NCBI GenBank assembly: GCA_049976205.1
Contig: JBMFIR010000053.1
Coordinates: 1 to 7,318 of the forward strand
Direction: 5' to 3'
DNA length: 7,318 nucleotides
DNA from: WYEN01 sp049976205
GTDB taxonomy: Archaea > Thermoproteota > Thermoprotei_A > Sulfolobales > AG1
This document shows, piece by piece, positions 5,395 through 7,318 of the stretch (position 1 is its first letter; each line of letters opens with the position of its first letter). The position numbers and the translations under genes were made by a program. The notes beneath the pieces are model-generated. The model worked only from the letters and a program-made list of their open reading frames with translations. It was not told where the DNA came from and ran no database searches.

Positions 5395-6309
5395 TCATTT
5401 GATTACTTTCATGGATAATAACTTCCTCAGATCAAGAGCTCTAGCTATATCCTTAGGAGATCTTAGCACGGTTAATGGAATATCCATATCCCTAGCTTTT
5501 TCAATGAATTCAGCACAAGATCCATGAGAAATCTCTTTCTCAATCTCAACTACAGCGTCAGGATCAAATATTCTATTTCTGAGATCAGGTTTACTCAAAA
5601 GATCGCAGAACCTATCCCAGAACTTCTTCTCTACAGCGCCCAGAGCAATAAATCCATCAGCACACTTATACACGTTATAAAATGGGTAGCGACCTGTTAG
5701 CAATGGTTCGCGACCCTCAATTAATTGCGCATAATTAAGTAGATTAAGTATATAAGCTACGCGCTCCATGGAGATCTCAATATACCCAATACGATTAGTA
5801 GCTAGAGAAACAGCTACGGCAAAAGTCGCTAAGAAGCCTGTTGCTACATCAATACACTGAGGTATTGGGGGTCTGTCTCTTAGGTGCCCGGCTAATGCAG
5901 CGAAATTAATGTCGTGACCAGGAGCATCAGAATCTTCGTAGCCTCTGATCATGACATAAATAATATCTGGGTTCACCTCACTAACTCTCTTATACGATGA
6001 ACCGAGTCTATTAAGTGTTGTTTGTCTAAAGCTGGTGACTAGAGCATTTGAGTCTTTCACAATTTCATAGAATTTTTGTTTATCACCATCTCTCTTAAGA
6101 TCAAGATAAATAATTCTCTTACCCTCATTTAGAAGATCATAGAGTGTTGGAATAAATGATCTCATGGGATCACCCCCAGGAGGCTCAATCTTTAAAATCT
6201 CAAAACCCCAATTAATCAGTAATCGACCAGCTAAAGGACCTGGGTATAGAGAGGTTAACTTCACTACTCTATAGCCTCTATAACTTCTCGTAGTAGATGA
6301 TCCACTCAT
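5395..6309 (-). CDS. CaiB/BaiF family protein resembling alpha-methylacyl-CoA racemase, short at the C terminus
   Basis: A 304-residue family III CoA-transferase-fold protein. The N-terminal Rossmann part reads VVKLTSLYPGPLAGRLLINWG (15-35), then LKIEPPGGDPMR (39-50) and KRIIYLDLKRDG (64-75), all typical. PGHDINFAALAG (130-141) and CIDVATG (152-158) match the racemase subgroup, where the His (here 132) and Asp (154) exchange the alpha proton of 2-methylacyl-CoA. The following YPFYNVYKCADG...LGAVE block also fits AMACR, and its Glu227 lines up with the third active-site residue. The TGKGQ-like turn is replaced (TNRIGY), the His-Asp spacing is about eight residues shorter, and the protein stops soon after the LRSPKDIA segment, roughly 50-60 residues before relatives do. 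The start chosen is ATG 6309, with GGTGA (6319-6315) five bases upstream; ATG 6321 would add four residues. The substrate is unknown; a CoA transferase is the alternative. Confidence 0.85.
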   Translation of the reverse strand: MSGSSTTRSYRGYRVVKLTSLYPGPLAGRLLINWGFEILKIEPPGGDPMRSFIPTLYDLLNEGKRIIYLDLKRDGDKQKFYEIVKDSNALVTSFRQTTLNRLGSSYKRVSEVNPDIIYVMIRGYEDSDAPGHDINFAALAGHLRDRPPIPQCIDVATGFLATFAVAVSLATNRIGYIEISMERVAYILNLLNYAQLIEGREPLLTGRYPFYNVYKCADGFIALGAVEKKFWDRFCDLLSKPDLRNRIFDPDAVVEIEKEISHGSCAEFIEKARDMDIPLTVLRSPKDIARALDLRKLLSMKVIK

Positions 6310-6314
6310 TATTT

Positions 6315-6319
6315 TCACC
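6315..6319 (-). promoter_or_regulatory. Ribosome binding site of the racemase-like gene
   Basis: GGTGA on the minus strand, five bases before ATG 6309, matching the SD core. It favours ATG 6309 over ATG 6321, whose last base it overlaps. Confidence 0.45.
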
Positions 6320-6324
6320 ATGAC

Positions 6325-6356
6325 CCAAATATATCATGAGCTAAATTATTCAATTA
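6325..6356 (-). promoter_or_regulatory. AT-rich promoter region of the racemase-like gene
   Basis: Two TATA-like stretches read toward the gene: one around 6356-6343 (ATTGAATAATTTA), which would place the transcript start near 6322, and GATATATTT at 6335-6327, which would place it near 6305. The first is compatible with the SD-led start at 6309. Neither is decisive. Confidence 0.35.
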
Positions 6357-6396
6357 ATTAATTTCTGAGGAATCCACGATATTCTTAAACCCATAG

Positions 6397-6406
6397 TTTA
6401 TATTAT
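6397..6406 (+). promoter_or_regulatory. TATA-like box of the membrane protein gene
   Basis: TTTATATTAT, centred about 20 bases before ATG 6421 and 26 bases before ATG 6427. With no SD site in front of either codon, this spacing suggests a leaderless mRNA, more exactly one starting at ATG 6427. Confidence 0.5.
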
Positions 6407-6420
6407 CCCTTAGATTCTAA

Positions 6421-7318
6421 ATGATTATGAGCGAGATCTCTGTAGAGGCAGTATGTATGCCATTCACCACATATCATCTAGCCTCTGGATTATTGATTGG
6501 ACTAATACTTAGAAAATGGATTCATTTGCCAACATTTCTAGTAACAACAACTTTATTAGTTGATCTGGGGTCAGGTCTTCTGATATTGAGTAGAGTAGAT
6601 ACTAGACCACATGGATTAACACATAATTTCTTCATAGCAGCTCCTCTCGGTCTTCTCTCAGCATTAACTATTTATCTCCTCGATAAATTCTTTAAAATAC
6701 ATAAGATCTTTTATAAAGCCTTTTATTTAGCTGAGCACAGCGAGGGTTTCCTGAAATATGTTTCCGGAGGAGTCATCGGTTGGTTTCTTCATCTCTTTCT
6801 AGATGCTCCATTATATAATGATATGAGACCGCTCGAGCCTCTTGTCTCTAGCATGAATCCGTTTTATTCATCTGATACTCAGATGATGTGGGTAGTATAT
6901 GACTTAATTCTATATAGTGGATTAGTGGCTTACTCCACTTATTTCTACTTTAAGTCGAGAGATGTGTTCGGTGGATCACTAGCTAGATTCCAGCTAGGGA
7001 TCCTAGCTATCTTGGTGGCGATATCACTAGCTCCCATAGCAATTGATATCGAATTACTCTTCAGAGACGAAGAAGCCTTTATACCTCTTGGAATCGCGGT
7101 AAGTGGTTTACTTCTCATCACAATTTCGCTCAGAGAAATGAAGTTAATAAGTAATATGCGGGCAACACTAATACTTTTAATAACGATCATACTGATAATT
7201 GTTGCATGCAGTAATCTGAGAAATTTCTTATTATCATCGACGGTTATTGCGGCGATATACTTCGGGGCGGCTCCAGTAATAGTGTTGCTGAGAAAACCAC
7301 TAACTCAAATAAGTATCG
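6421..7318 (+). CDS. Multi-spanning membrane protein with DUF457/YdjM-like His/Asp motifs (3' end outside window)
   Basis: 299 codons run open from ATG 6421 to the window edge, so the C terminus is missing. The N-terminal 145 residues follow the pattern of predicted membrane-bound metal-dependent hydrolases (DUF457/YdjM-like). TYHLASG (17-23) has an early His, and Asp48 lies in a membrane segment. The signature RVDTRPHGLTHNFF (58-71) holds Asp60, His64 and His68; then GGVIGWFLHLFLDAPLY (116-132) holds His124 and Asp128, followed by a Pro-rich RPLEP...NPFY stretch. These residues would be metal ligands at the membrane face; the reaction is not known for the family. Hydrophobic segments fall near 20-32, 37-56, 69-87, 112-127, 155-176, 190-209, 220-236, 247-263 and 267-288, so the protein continues with at least four helices beyond the usual domain. 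ATG 6427 is an alternative start that fits the TATA spacing better. It diverges from the racemase-like gene. Confidence 0.75.
   Translation, partial: MIMSEISVEAVCMPFTTYHLASGLLIGLILRKWIHLPTFLVTTTLLVDLGSGLLILSRVDTRPHGLTHNFFIAAPLGLLSALTIYLLDKFFKIHKIFYKAFYLAEHSEGFLKYVSGGVIGWFLHLFLDAPLYNDMRPLEPLVSSMNPFYSSDTQMMWVVYDLILYSGLVAYSTYFYFKSRDVFGGSLARFQLGILAILVAISLAPIAIDIELLFRDEEAFIPLGIAVSGLLLITISLREMKLISNMRATLILLITIILIIVACSNLRNFLLSSTVIAAIYFGAAPVIVLLRKPLTQISI

Noticed and set aside
5359..5397. 12-codon frame starting in an ATGA overlap with the racemase-like stop
   Set aside because: Considered as a displaced C terminus after a frameshift, but it is far too short to restore the missing 50-60 residues and gives only a vague match to the family ending.
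5033..5527. 164-codon plus-strand frame across hisS, the promoter gap and the racemase-like gene
   Set aside because: It is antisense to two well-supported genes and crosses the hisS promoter; the product resembles no known protein.
6945..7190. 81-codon minus-strand frame inside the membrane protein
   Set aside because: The plus strand here is part of a 299-codon frame with membrane helices and family motifs; the minus frame is its shadow.
1..7318. tRNA, rRNA, CRISPR repeats, insertion sequences or att sites
   Set aside because: Scanned by eye on both strands; no GTTCRA T-loop context, no regularly spaced repeats, no long inverted ends or transposase motifs were seen.

Overview
The window looks like a piece of a hyperthermophilic or thermophilic archaeal chromosome, most likely Thermoproteota (Desulfurococcales-like). 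The pointers are: AT-rich DNA (about 35-40 % GC by eye), arginine encoded almost only by AGA/AGG, frequent ATA isoleucine codons, many TTG/GTG starts, Shine-Dalgarno (SD) sites of the GGTGAT/GAGGTG type, TATA-like boxes about 25 bases before first genes, a diphthamide-synthesis gene (archaea/eukaryotes only) and an archaeal/eukaryotic-type HisRS. The order-level placement is inference. Genes are packed tightly, with convergent neighbours 4-5 bases apart, and no gene-free stretch exceeds 300 bases.

Left end (1-540): a minus-strand metal-handling pair, a small YHS-domain protein followed by the N-terminal heavy-metal-associated domain of what is probably a copper P1B-type ATPase cut by the window edge. 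Diverging from it (564-1115, +) is a complete YfcE/MJ0936-type metallophosphodiesterase that has no ATG/GTG/TTG available and appears to start at ATA. It meets head-to-tail-end a SixA-like histidine phosphatase (1121-1600, -).

Middle (1685-5301): an unrecognised 260-residue protein on the plus strand converges on a three-gene minus-strand operon, hisS - circularly permuted GTPase - dph6. These three all serve translation: charging of tRNA-His, probable ribosome assembly, and the final amidation of diphthamide on the histidine of EF-2. The operon has its own TATA-like box, placed so that the hisS mRNA would be almost leaderless.

Right end (5395-7318): a minus-strand CaiB/BaiF family protein most like alpha-methylacyl-CoA racemase. 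It keeps the expected catalytic His, Asp and Glu but is about 50-60 residues short at the C terminus. Diverging from it is a large multi-spanning membrane protein (6421 to the window edge) with the His/Asp pattern of the DUF457/YdjM-like predicted membrane metal-dependent hydrolases and extra C-terminal helices.

I see no tRNA, rRNA, CRISPR array, insertion sequence, phage gene or recognisable defence system. The points most worth a second look are the ATA start, the shortened racemase, the orphan protein, the extended membrane protein and a marked excess of GATC.
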